From Lachnospiraceae bacterium (GTDB lineage Bacteria > Bacillota > Clostridia > Lachnospirales > Lachnospiraceae), in assembly GCA_017463255.1 (NCBI GenBank), contig JAFTPP010000003.1, positions 218,230 through 282,229 of the forward strand: a DNA stretch of 64,000 bases, written 5' to 3'. Below the pieces are notes generated by a model. That model saw nothing but the letters and a program-made list of their open reading frames with translations. It ran no database searches and was not told the origin of the DNA. The first letter of the stretch is position 1. Each line of letters starts with the position of its first letter. Made by a program: the position numbers and the translations under genes. Below are positions 18,203 through 26,109 of the stretch, piece after piece.

Positions 18203-18703
18203 TTAATACACCTTAATCTGACACATTTTCATGGTTGTAAGTGCCGCTTCGTGGGACTGGGGTGTTACTCCTGCACAGCAGCTTGCATCTACACTCACGT
18301 TAATTTCAGGGAACAATGCCTTAATCATCAGTGCATTGGATACCACGCATATATCCGTACATAATCCGATTAACTCCACTTCTTCAAACTGATAATCAGA
18401 CCAACCGATATAACCGAAGGTTGGTTTATCTACGATTTTGCAGTTTTCAACATAAAGACCATCTGCTATTTCCCATCCTTGGGTTCCCTTAATACAGTGT
18501 GGTACCGGCAGATTCTTTCCTTCGTTAGTGTTCATATAATCCTCTGTATGGGTATCTCTTGTATAAATAATCTCTGCGCCCTTTGCTACATACTCCTGTA
18601 TTTTCTTTTTAACGTTAGGTACAATAGCTACGGCTTCCTTTGTTCCAAGTGCTCCATCAATAAAATCATTCTGCATATCTACTACGATTAATGTTTTTTT
18701 CAT
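18203..18703 (-). CDS. Isochorismatase-like cysteine hydrolase (nicotinamidase-like)
   Basis: A 166-residue cysteine hydrolase. Catalytic Asp in VVDMQNDF (residue 10), the metal or cis-peptide region HTEDY, a Lys in CIKGTQGWE and Cys in GLCTDICVVSNAL (about 114-126) fit the nicotinamidase/pyrazinamidase PncA subgroup of the isochorismatase fold. It would turn nicotinamide into nicotinate for NAD salvage. Four bases separate it from the upstream GH2 gene, so it appears to be co-transcribed with a sugar gene despite the unrelated function. Confidence 0.82.
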   Translation of the reverse strand: MKKTLIVVDMQNDFIDGALGTKEAVAIVPNVKKKIQEYVAKGAEIIYTRDTHTEDYMNTNEGKNLPVPHCIKGTQGWEIADGLYVENCKIVDKPTFGYIGWSDYQFEEVELIGLCTDICVVSNALMIKALFPEINVSVDASCCAGVTPQSHEAALTTMKMCQIKVY

Positions 18704-18706
18704 CTG

Positions 18707-20371
18707 CTAATTCTCCTCAAATATTCTTTTTACTGTTTCATAGACTAATTTAGGTCGCCTGTATTCGTCTACGATTCCTTTGTTATTCATGGTTCTCGGA
18801 CGACCGGCAAAGCCTTCTTCACTGATTCTGATATCACAAAACTGCCAGATATAAACACCACTGCAATCCGGATAGTTAAGTACTGCCGTAAGCTGTTTAT
18901 CAAGTGTTGCTTCCTGATACTCTTCGGACCATTTGGTTTTATACGGACTTCTGTAACCATACATGCCACCGGCTCCAATTTCCGTAATTAAGAACGGCTT
19001 CCCGGCCCCTTCTGTTTCCTGCTGTACCCAAGTATATAAATCATCCAAATGCTCTTCCACCGGAGTGTCATGGTACCAAAGGGGATAAATATTATACGAA
19101 ACCACATCCGGTAATCCCAGACAAATATCCGATTTTACTTTACAACTGGCAAAAGAACACGGTCTTGAAACATCTAAGTTACGTATTAGGTCAAACTGTT
19201 TTTTATAACACTCCTTCCCATACTCATCTTCGCTGGCGCATTCATTTAAAATCCCCCAAATATAAATGGACGGATGATTATAATGAGTCCGTATCATTTC
19301 TTCTGTTACCTGTTCGGCCTGCCATTCAAAATTAGGATTTTTCATCTGTTCTACGCTAAGTCCTCTGGCATGATTCTCTTCCCACACCAAAATCCCCATT
19401 TCATCACACAAATCCAAAAAGATTTCATCATTGGGATAATGTGCGGTACGGACAGAATTAGCTCCCAAATCACGGACCAGATTCAAATCATTACACATAG
19501 CCTGGTAAGGGAGCGCGCAACCATAATGAGGATGGTCCTCGTGCCTGCATACACCTTTGATACGCACTTCTTTATTATTTAACAAAATCTTCTTACCCTC
19601 TATCACAATTTGACGGAACCCAAACCGGTCAATGAAGTCATCCACAATCAGACCATTTAATTCTACGATGCCGGTCACTTCATATAATACGGGATTATCC
19701 ATACTCCATTCCTCGACATTTTCAAAGGTCAGGTCATATGTTGCAATGGTAAAGGAACCGGCTTTGACCATAACCTCTTTTGTCTCTTCACGCTTATTAG
19801 CAATAAATAAGTTGACTTTGGCGGTCAATTCCTTGCCTGCAAGATTATGCACCTTAACTTCTACTTTAGCCGTCCAGACATTCTCTTTTTTAATGGGAGT
19901 AACATGAATCCACTCGATATACATATCATTTAACTGTTCTAACACTACCGGTCTGTTCACTCCACCGTAGGTCATATAGTCGTTAGGAATATGGAGCGAA
20001 CTTGCTTCGCTAAAACGGTTATCTGCCTTAATCTCAAGAACGTGCTCCCCCATCGGTACATCTCTTACAATCGTATCAAAAGCAGTATATGCATTATAGT
20101 GATGGGCAATTTCTTTTCCATCCAAATATACCGTTGCAGTATGGCTGACTCCTTTGCATTCGAAACGTAAATTGCCACCTGCCTTAAACGCTCTTTTGTA
20201 GACTCCTTCTCCACGGTATAATCCAAAATTCGGATAAGTCTCCCATACACTTGGTGTAGAAACCCGATAACACTTACCTGCGTTTTTTCCTTCACAAGGA
20301 ATAAAATCCCAAAGGCATCCTGTTAATTCTTCCTGCTTTCTTACCCTGTGGGCTGTAAATGTTCTGACCAT
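18707..20371 (-). CDS. GH2 family glycosidase (beta-galactosidase/glucuronidase-like)
   Basis: A short GH2 enzyme of 554 residues with only the three core domains: sugar-binding (1-150), Ig-like (150-255) and TIM barrel (255-554). Acid/base Glu377 (GILNECAS) and nucleophile Glu464 (LITEIGAGG) are present. It lacks the later domains of LacZ. The IWGILNE and TEIGAGG wording resembles beta-glucuronidases and short beta-galactosidases; I see no firm mark for substrate. No signal peptide. It has its own promoter (20410-20438) and sits downstream of the GH36 operon. Confidence 0.88.
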   Translation of the reverse strand: MVRTFTAHRVRKQEELTGCLWDFIPCEGKNAGKCYRVSTPSVWETYPNFGLYRGEGVYKRAFKAGGNLRFECKGVSHTATVYLDGKEIAHHYNAYTAFDTIVRDVPMGEHVLEIKADNRFSEASSLHIPNDYMTYGGVNRPVVLEQLNDMYIEWIHVTPIKKENVWTAKVEVKVHNLAGKELTAKVNLFIANKREETKEVMVKAGSFTIATYDLTFENVEEWSMDNPVLYEVTGIVELNGLIVDDFIDRFGFRQIVIEGKKILLNNKEVRIKGVCRHEDHPHYGCALPYQAMCNDLNLVRDLGANSVRTAHYPNDEIFLDLCDEMGILVWEENHARGLSVEQMKNPNFEWQAEQVTEEMIRTHYNHPSIYIWGILNECASEDEYGKECYKKQFDLIRNLDVSRPCSFASCKVKSDICLGLPDVVSYNIYPLWYHDTPVEEHLDDLYTWVQQETEGAGKPFLITEIGAGGMYGYRSPYKTKWSEEYQEATLDKQLTAVLNYPDCSGVYIWQFCDIRISEEGFAGRPRTMNNKGIVDEYRRPKLVYETVKRIFEEN

Positions 20372-20409
20372 ATTCCATCCCCCATATTTTCGAACTTATT
20401 TTTGACCCT

Positions 20410-20438
20410 ATTTTACAACCAAAATGCTATGTTTTCAA
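20410..20438 (-). promoter_or_regulatory. Promoter of the short GH2 gene
   Basis: Minus-strand TTGAAA (20433-20438), 17-base spacer, TAAAAT (20410-20415), about 40 bases before the start codon. Confidence 0.6.
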
Positions 20439-20483
20439 TCCGTTAACCTGCTGCCCCTATATATTTTCTTATGCGAGGAAAAA

Positions 20484-20572
20484 GAGGGCACAGGAACGCC
20501 ATATTCCCGGCCAGACCCCGTGTTTTTGATTCTGCGGGGTCTGACACTACACTTAGCCTTTCCTATGCCCTC
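20484..20572. repeat. Nested GC-rich hairpin between GH36 and GH2
   Basis: Outer arms GAGGGCA(C)AGGAA at 20484-20496 and TTCCTATGCCCTC at 20560-20572 pair with one mismatch; inner arms AGACCCCG (20513-20520) and CGGGGTCT (20535-20542) pair perfectly. No T-tract follows on either strand, so it is not a plain terminator. Confidence 0.6.
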
Positions 20573-20617
20573 ATAACATGAATTTTCATGTTTTTTGCCT
20601 CTTTTTTATGTCCCTTT

Positions 20618-20653
20618 GGGGTCTTGGCAGAGCATTTTGTCTTCTCAGACCCC
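20618..20653. repeat. Second AGACCCC inverted repeat
   Basis: GGGGTCT at 20618-20624 pairs with AGACCCC at 20647-20653. The same seven-base word builds the inner stem of the neighbouring hairpin, so the word appears four times within 140 bases. Confidence 0.5.
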
Positions 20654-20719
20654 GCTCAACCTATTCCGGATATTTCCGCCATCTATCCTTCTATCCTTCT
20701 ATCCTTCTATCTGCCTATG

Positions 20720-20809
20720 CTTCTATATCTCACACGTCCTGCTCTTCTGCTTCTATATCTCACACGTCCTGCTCTTCTGCTTCTATATCTCACACTTCTT
20801 ACTCTTCTG
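20720..20809. repeat. Three 30-bp tandem repeats at the 3' end of GH36
   Basis: Units at 20720-20749, 20750-20779 and 20780-20809. The first two are identical; the third, which contains the GH36 stop codon, differs at a few bases. Just before them, ATCCTTCT-type short repeats run from about 20685. The unit length is a multiple of three. They look like slippage duplications of the gene's 3' end. Confidence 0.75.
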
Positions 20810-23219
20810 CCTCCATAAAGTAGAGACGGGAGCCGAAATCCTGAAAATATCTTACTTCATTATTATAGCCTGTTCCTGCAAATCCTTGTTTTAAACGGAC
20901 ACCACCATACATTAACACATCACCGCTTGCATATAGGTCTTCCTTTTCACCATCCATTTTCACAAATTTAGCTACCATGTTATGAAGTACGGAATCCTGT
21001 TTAATGTGAATGGGTGATACTGTGTTTACCAAATCCCCAAAGTTCTTCACATTGTATTTTAGCTCACGATTATAGAAATGATACTGCATCTTAGGTAACA
21101 ATCCTTTTGCCTTATAATACTGGAATCGTGTATTGGGGGTCACAAGCTTCTGCATAAGATATCCTACAGCCTTCTTGCCATCCGGGGATACACAGGTCCA
21201 TTCCATAATGTTTCCGTCACCATTGTCAAGACAGCTTCCGCCTGTGCTCATAAATCCACTATTTCCAAAGCCACTTACCGCATCATGAAAACTTCTTCCA
21301 CGGTAAAAAGTTCCTCTCTGCAATACCTCCCGCCATTCCTTATAAAGAGCAATTTGGTCTCTGATTGCATCCAGTTCTTCCTTTTTCATATCGCTAAAAT
21401 TACATTCATATCCGCACACGCCAAAACAAGCCGTATTAAATCTGGTTTCCAACGGTGTTACCCTTAATGTCTGATGATTCGGGCATCCTGAAACATGGGC
21501 ACTGACAACGGACATAGGATAGCCATAGCTATAATTATTCTGAATTTCCGCACGACACAACGCATCTGTATCATCGCTTGCCCAAATCTGTGGAAAATAG
21601 CAAAGAATTCCTAAATCAAACCGGTTTCCGCCCGCTGCACATCCTTCAAAAAGAATACCCGGAAATCTTTCCGTTAATTCCTTCATACAACGATATAATC
21701 CCATGACATATCGATGGGCCACTTCACCTTGTCTTTCTGCCGGAAGGGAAGTTGAATAATAATCCGTAAAGGTTCTGTTCATATCCCATTTTACATAAGC
21801 AATATCAGCCGAATCGAACACTTTACTCATTTCTTCTATGATGTATTCCTGTACCTCTGTTTTGGTCAAATCTAAGATTCTCTGATTACGTCCTTCAGAA
21901 TGAGGTTTTCCGGGAATCTGTAATACCCAGTCCGGATGTGCTTCATACAACTTACTCTTTACATTTACCATCTCAGGCTCTACCCAGATACCAAACTCCA
22001 ATCCTAACGCCTTTATCTTATTACACAGTCCTTTGATTCCGCCGGGAAGCTTTTTCTCATTCACATGCCAGTCTCCTAAAGAGCTTGCATCATCATTACG
22101 CTCTCCAAACCATCCGTCGTCCATAACAAACAACTCAATCCCTGCTTCTTTTCCTGCCTTGGCAAGATTTAAAAGCTTTCTTTCGTTAATGTCAAAATAG
22201 GATGCTTCCCAACTGTTTAATAAAACAGGACGTACTTTGTCCTTCCACTCGCCTCTTACAATATGCTCTCTTACAAACCGGTGCATTTGTCCGCTCATTC
22301 CGTTAAAGCCTTCCCAAGAATAAGTCATGACTGCTTCCGGTGCTTCAAACACCTTTCCCGGCTCCATGACAAAGCAAAAAGATTGTGGATTGATACCGGT
22401 AACAATTCTTGTTTTTCCAAAACTGTTTACTTCCACTGCTTCATAGTGATTGCCGCTGTAAATCAGATTAAATCCATAGCAATCTCCATAATCCTCTGTC
22501 GTTTGCATCTGACTTAACATGACAAAGGGATTGGCACGGCTTGAAGAAGTTCCCGTATAGGAGGAGTTTATGTGTTTACCGGACGTAACCCTTATATCAT
22601 TGCGTCTCATTTCCCGGGCCCAAGCTCCGTTAAACGTAGTAAACACATAATCTCTGGTATCAAAATCCAACTGCATACTGAGAAGCCTCTTCAGTTTTAC
22701 AGTATCCTGACTGTCATTAATTAACCGTACACTTCTTGTAATCACATCACATTCTTCGTATACATAGTAATGAAGCTCCAACCTTAAATCGTATTCCTTA
22801 TCCCATAAAGTAACACATAAATGCTCCACTTCATCGCTGTCATCATAAGAACCGGGCATAGTATCATATTCTGCCTTTCCCTTACCAATACAAGCCTCTT
22901 TAAAAAGAAAATCCGAGGTAAAGCTTCCGTCTTCATGTATTACTTCAATCAGTGGTTCACGGATATCCCCTTTCCCGTAGGAAGACATTTCAAGACGGAT
23001 GTCTTCTAAGGAAATATTCTTATGCTCCTCGTCATAGCAATTCAGATTTCCCGGTACAAAGGCCTGCTTTTCCACCAACGCCTCTACTCCCATTCCATCC
23101 TGCAAATTGAGCCTTCTGCCATAATACAGATGCTCTAAATGCCCTGTTTCCATCACTCTGAAACAATAAGTTGTCTGATTGGTATTCAGGATAAAATAAT
23201 CATTTTTTCTTGTAATCAT
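20799..23219 (-). CDS. GH36 alpha-galactosidase, second copy
   Basis: An 806-residue GH36 enzyme, longer than the first copy in the window. Motifs: VMDDGWFGERNDD, KWDMN (nucleophile Asp479) and SDDTDA (548-553). About 70 extra residues lie in the C-terminal beta domain, including a Gly/Ser-rich insert around 670-695 (FGNSGFMSTGGS). No signal peptide. GAGGA precedes the ATG. It closes an operon with the GPH permease and GH2, suggesting uptake and breakdown of an alpha-galactoside such as melibiose or raffinose-family sugars. The stop codon lies inside a tandem repeat. Confidence 0.94.
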   Translation of the reverse strand: MITRKNDYFILNTNQTTYCFRVMETGHLEHLYYGRRLNLQDGMGVEALVEKQAFVPGNLNCYDEEHKNISLEDIRLEMSSYGKGDIREPLIEVIHEDGSFTSDFLFKEACIGKGKAEYDTMPGSYDDSDEVEHLCVTLWDKEYDLRLELHYYVYEECDVITRSVRLINDSQDTVKLKRLLSMQLDFDTRDYVFTTFNGAWAREMRRNDIRVTSGKHINSSYTGTSSSRANPFVMLSQMQTTEDYGDCYGFNLIYSGNHYEAVEVNSFGKTRIVTGINPQSFCFVMEPGKVFEAPEAVMTYSWEGFNGMSGQMHRFVREHIVRGEWKDKVRPVLLNSWEASYFDINERKLLNLAKAGKEAGIELFVMDDGWFGERNDDASSLGDWHVNEKKLPGGIKGLCNKIKALGLEFGIWVEPEMVNVKSKLYEAHPDWVLQIPGKPHSEGRNQRILDLTKTEVQEYIIEEMSKVFDSADIAYVKWDMNRTFTDYYSTSLPAERQGEVAHRYVMGLYRCMKELTERFPGILFEGCAAGGNRFDLGILCYFPQIWASDDTDALCRAEIQNNYSYGYPMSVVSAHVSGCPNHQTLRVTPLETRFNTACFGVCGYECNFSDMKKEELDAIRDQIALYKEWREVLQRGTFYRGRSFHDAVSGFGNSGFMSTGGSCLDNGDGNIMEWTCVSPDGKKAVGYLMQKLVTPNTRFQYYKAKGLLPKMQYHFYNRELKYNVKNFGDLVNTVSPIHIKQDSVLHNMVAKFVKMDGEKEDLYASGDVLMYGGVRLKQGFAGTGYNNEVRYFQDFGSRLYFMEAEE

Positions 23220-23237
23220 AAGCGTTCCTCGACTTGC

Positions 23238-24611
23238 TTAATTCTGTTTTTTTAATTCCTGTGATATTTCTTCAATCTTACTCTCTGTTAAAATATATTT
23301 CTTATAAAATACAATGATGGCTATAAGTAGTCCGACAATCGGTAAAACCGTCATCGTCATACGAAGCCCGAATACGGATGAGGTTGCGGTATCCACTACT
23401 GCTGCCACCTCCGATGTGTCATCACTTAAATTGCAAACAGTAAGGCAGATAGACGCAATTAATGCCGCTACACCTGATGCCAGCTTTACAACAAAGGTCT
23501 GCATAGAAAAAATAACACTTTCATCACGTCTGTTGTTTTTTAACTGACCGTAATCCACTGTATTTGCAAGGAACACTGTGGTAAGTACTGTTAACATACC
23601 AAATGCGGTAAATACAAAGAACCCCGGAATAAATAAAATCCAAATGTTAGAAATATTGGTAATCATCATCACAAATAAAACTGCATATCCCAAAATTGCC
23701 ATAACAACACTTGTATAGAACACTCTGATAGTACTCATGAACTTACGCATCAATGGGAAAAATACCATCATGGATAAAATCTGGATTCCACCGCCAAAGG
23801 TATTAAATAAGGTATAGTCGTTGTACCATGTGGCACCGCCAAAATCATATTTAAAGAAGTAGATAACAAGGTTTGATGTAATATACAACGCACAATTGAT
23901 TAAAACAATTGTAATAACCACTGTCATTGCCTGGTCATTCTGAACCAAAGCCTTAAACATCTGCTTTACAGAAGGTGAATCCACATCCACCGTGGATTTT
24001 TCTTTGATTGTAACACATGTAATAATGGTAAAAAGAATAAACAATACAGCCACAATCAACGCAAACCATTGAAAACCGGTACGTTCATTACCCTGTCCCA
24101 ATGCATAAACACAAGCCATGGTAATAATGGTAATAAGAGCAGAACCTACACCTGCACAGGAACGTGCCAAAGTAGAAAGACCTTCTCTTTCTTTACCACC
24201 CTCTGTAAAGGCAGGAATCATGGACCAGAACGGAATATCCATCATGGTATAAGTAACACCCCATAAAATATATGTAACAGCCGCATAAGCTACTAGTCCG
24301 CTACCGTCAAGTGCAGGAGGTGCCGCAAACATAAAGTACAAAATAATGGCATTTGTAATAGTTCCGATTAATAACCATGGACGGAATTTTCCCCATCTGG
24401 TTCTTGTTTTTGCAACAACAACACCCATAATCGGGTCATTAAATGCGTCAAATACACGGGCAGCCATAAGAATCATACCCATGGCAATGGCGCTTACCCC
24501 TAAGATATCCTGATAATAGTATAAAATATAGCTTGCTGAGAGCATGTATACCATGTCTTTTCCCACTGCTCCCAATCCATAAGAAACTTTTTCTTTCAAT
24601 GATAATTTCAT
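23238..24611 (-). CDS. GPH-family sugar:cation symporter
   Basis: A 457-residue permease with about 12 membrane helices of the glycoside-pentoside-hexuronide family (MelB relatives). The N-terminal YGLGAVGKDMVY, DAFNDPIMG and the loop RTRWGKFRPWLL are family markers; Asp residues in the first helices would form the cation site. Placed between the GT-like gene and the GH36 gene with 18-19 base gaps, it is the likely importer of the galactoside hydrolysed by GH36 and GH2. Confidence 0.92.
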   Translation of the reverse strand: MKLSLKEKVSYGLGAVGKDMVYMLSASYILYYYQDILGVSAIAMGMILMAARVFDAFNDPIMGVVVAKTRTRWGKFRPWLLIGTITNAIILYFMFAAPPALDGSGLVAYAAVTYILWGVTYTMMDIPFWSMIPAFTEGGKEREGLSTLARSCAGVGSALITIITMACVYALGQGNERTGFQWFALIVAVLFILFTIITCVTIKEKSTVDVDSPSVKQMFKALVQNDQAMTVVITIVLINCALYITSNLVIYFFKYDFGGATWYNDYTLFNTFGGGIQILSMMVFFPLMRKFMSTIRVFYTSVVMAILGYAVLFVMMITNISNIWILFIPGFFVFTAFGMLTVLTTVFLANTVDYGQLKNNRRDESVIFSMQTFVVKLASGVAALIASICLTVCNLSDDTSEVAAVVDTATSSVFGLRMTMTVLPIVGLLIAIIVFYKKYILTESKIEEISQELKKQN

Positions 24612-24630
24612 GTTTGTTCTCCCTTCACAT

Positions 24631-26109
24631 TTAACCTTTACGCATTTGGTTTGCCAGTTCTACCACCTTGTATGCCCCGTCATAGATTCCGGCTGCTTTA
24701 TTTTTTATAATGGCATCGCACATATCCACGAGCACTTTATCTTCCCTCATAAACAACTCAATCATCTGCAATGTATGCGGAATATCAGCACATTCTAAAG
24801 TTCCATCCCCGATTTCTGCTGAGTGGATAGCACCCCACTGCTCATGTCCTCCAACCCTCTTAATAAAGAGCTTTGGTACAGGATAAAATGCCAATTCACT
24901 TGGCTTAGTAACAAGCACATCCGAGCTTCTCATTAAGAGATTGGTACAGTAAACTGCTTCAAAGATATTGGAATGATAAAATCCATGTACACCCGTAACA
25001 CTTTCTGTAAGAGCTCTGTCACAAAAGCTTTGGGTTTCTTCCCACCGGTCAAAATGCTCTTCTGAAACTGCTTTTAATTCCGGTATCTCTTTTAGCAATT
25101 CTTCCCATACATTTTTATAATCACCTACGTTAACGTAGAGCGCAGCTTCTTTTTTCTCAATGGCAGGAAGGAGGTATTTGATAATCGCTGCAAAAATTTC
25201 CTTTTGGGCTCCTGCTCCACCGATGGTAAGTAAAAATCTCATAGGTGCTTTGTTAATCTTACGCTGTTTTCTTGCTTCACAATCTGTTTCAATATTACTT
25301 ACCAGTTCATGATCAATATAGTGACCTGTGTAAGCTAAATCATTCGCCGGCATTGGGGTTAATACATCTTTTCCCTGCATACCGTTTAAAATACGATATC
25401 CCTGATATGCAAAATGTGTCTGGACTGTATGTAAGCTTCCTTCTGCAAAGTGTAACGCCATGGGCCAGTTATCGGGAATGGCATTGACCACATACTTCAT
25501 CCCCCCATGGATTGCTGCCTGTGCCGGCCATACATGGGTTGCTACCACCGGGATTTCCTTCGGTACATTTCTATAAACCGTCGCCATAAGCTCTGCATTT
25601 TTCTGGTCCGAAGCATTATAGCTTAATTTACGGAAGCCCTCATAATTCATTGGCTCCCACACAAATTTATTAAACAATTTACTTTTCCCTGAAAGTCTGG
25701 AACCAAGAGAATATAAGTCGTTCTGCGCGCTGATTACCTTAGTGCATGTAGTCTGCTTATAAGAATTCAAATCCATCCAGTACGGTGTATATCCCATAGC
25801 ATTTGCCGCCGAAGCAATGGCCATGGAAATACGGTAATGACCGAATCCCATTCTAATATTTCCTACAATAATTCCTTTTTCATTATCAAATGCAGTTTCT
25901 TCACCATCCTTCTCACCCGGATTTAAAAGACGTACATCCATAACCCCAAGTGCTTTGCCGATATGCTCATTTTCTTTAAGACTTACCGGATAAGATACAT
26001 TGCTGTCATCACCAAATTTCTTAATGTATTTTTTCTTGGATTTCAGCGCTTTCTTATATACCTTTTTAGGCATTCTGTTTCCAAAAATTACTGCTAATTT
26101 TTCACTCAT
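24631..26109 (-). CDS. GT-B-fold glycosyltransferase-like protein of unknown function
   Basis: A 492-residue protein with no signal peptide. Around 83-105 the phrase VGNIRMGFGHYRISMAIASAA resembles the N-terminal glycine loop of GT28/MGDG-synthase-type glycosyltransferases; around 295-315 LLTIGGAGAQKE and around 405-412 TKPSELAF resemble the nucleotide-sugar site of the same fold. I do not know the family by name. Its start overlaps the GH2 stop by eight bases (ATGAGTGA), so translation is coupled to a glycosidase. It may transfer or phosphorolyse a sugar, or bind one as a regulator; activity is unproven. Confidence 0.6.
   Translation of the reverse strand: MSEKLAVIFGNRMPKKVYKKALKSKKKYIKKFGDDSNVSYPVSLKENEHIGKALGVMDVRLLNPGEKDGEETAFDNEKGIIVGNIRMGFGHYRISMAIASAANAMGYTPYWMDLNSYKQTTCTKVISAQNDLYSLGSRLSGKSKLFNKFVWEPMNYEGFRKLSYNASDQKNAELMATVYRNVPKEIPVVATHVWPAQAAIHGGMKYVVNAIPDNWPMALHFAEGSLHTVQTHFAYQGYRILNGMQGKDVLTPMPANDLAYTGHYIDHELVSNIETDCEARKQRKINKAPMRFLLTIGGAGAQKEIFAAIIKYLLPAIEKKEAALYVNVGDYKNVWEELLKEIPELKAVSEEHFDRWEETQSFCDRALTESVTGVHGFYHSNIFEAVYCTNLLMRSSDVLVTKPSELAFYPVPKLFIKRVGGHEQWGAIHSAEIGDGTLECADIPHTLQMIELFMREDKVLVDMCDAIIKNKAAGIYDGAYKVVELANQMRKG

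Noticed and set aside
20720..20809. Possible CRISPR array (three 30-bp units)
   Set aside because: The units are directly adjacent with no spacers, and no cas gene is in the window; simple tandem repeats.
20578..20894. Plus-strand open frames of 76-99 residues
   Set aside because: They run over tandem repeats and the end of GH36, have repeated low-complexity translation and no ribosome site.
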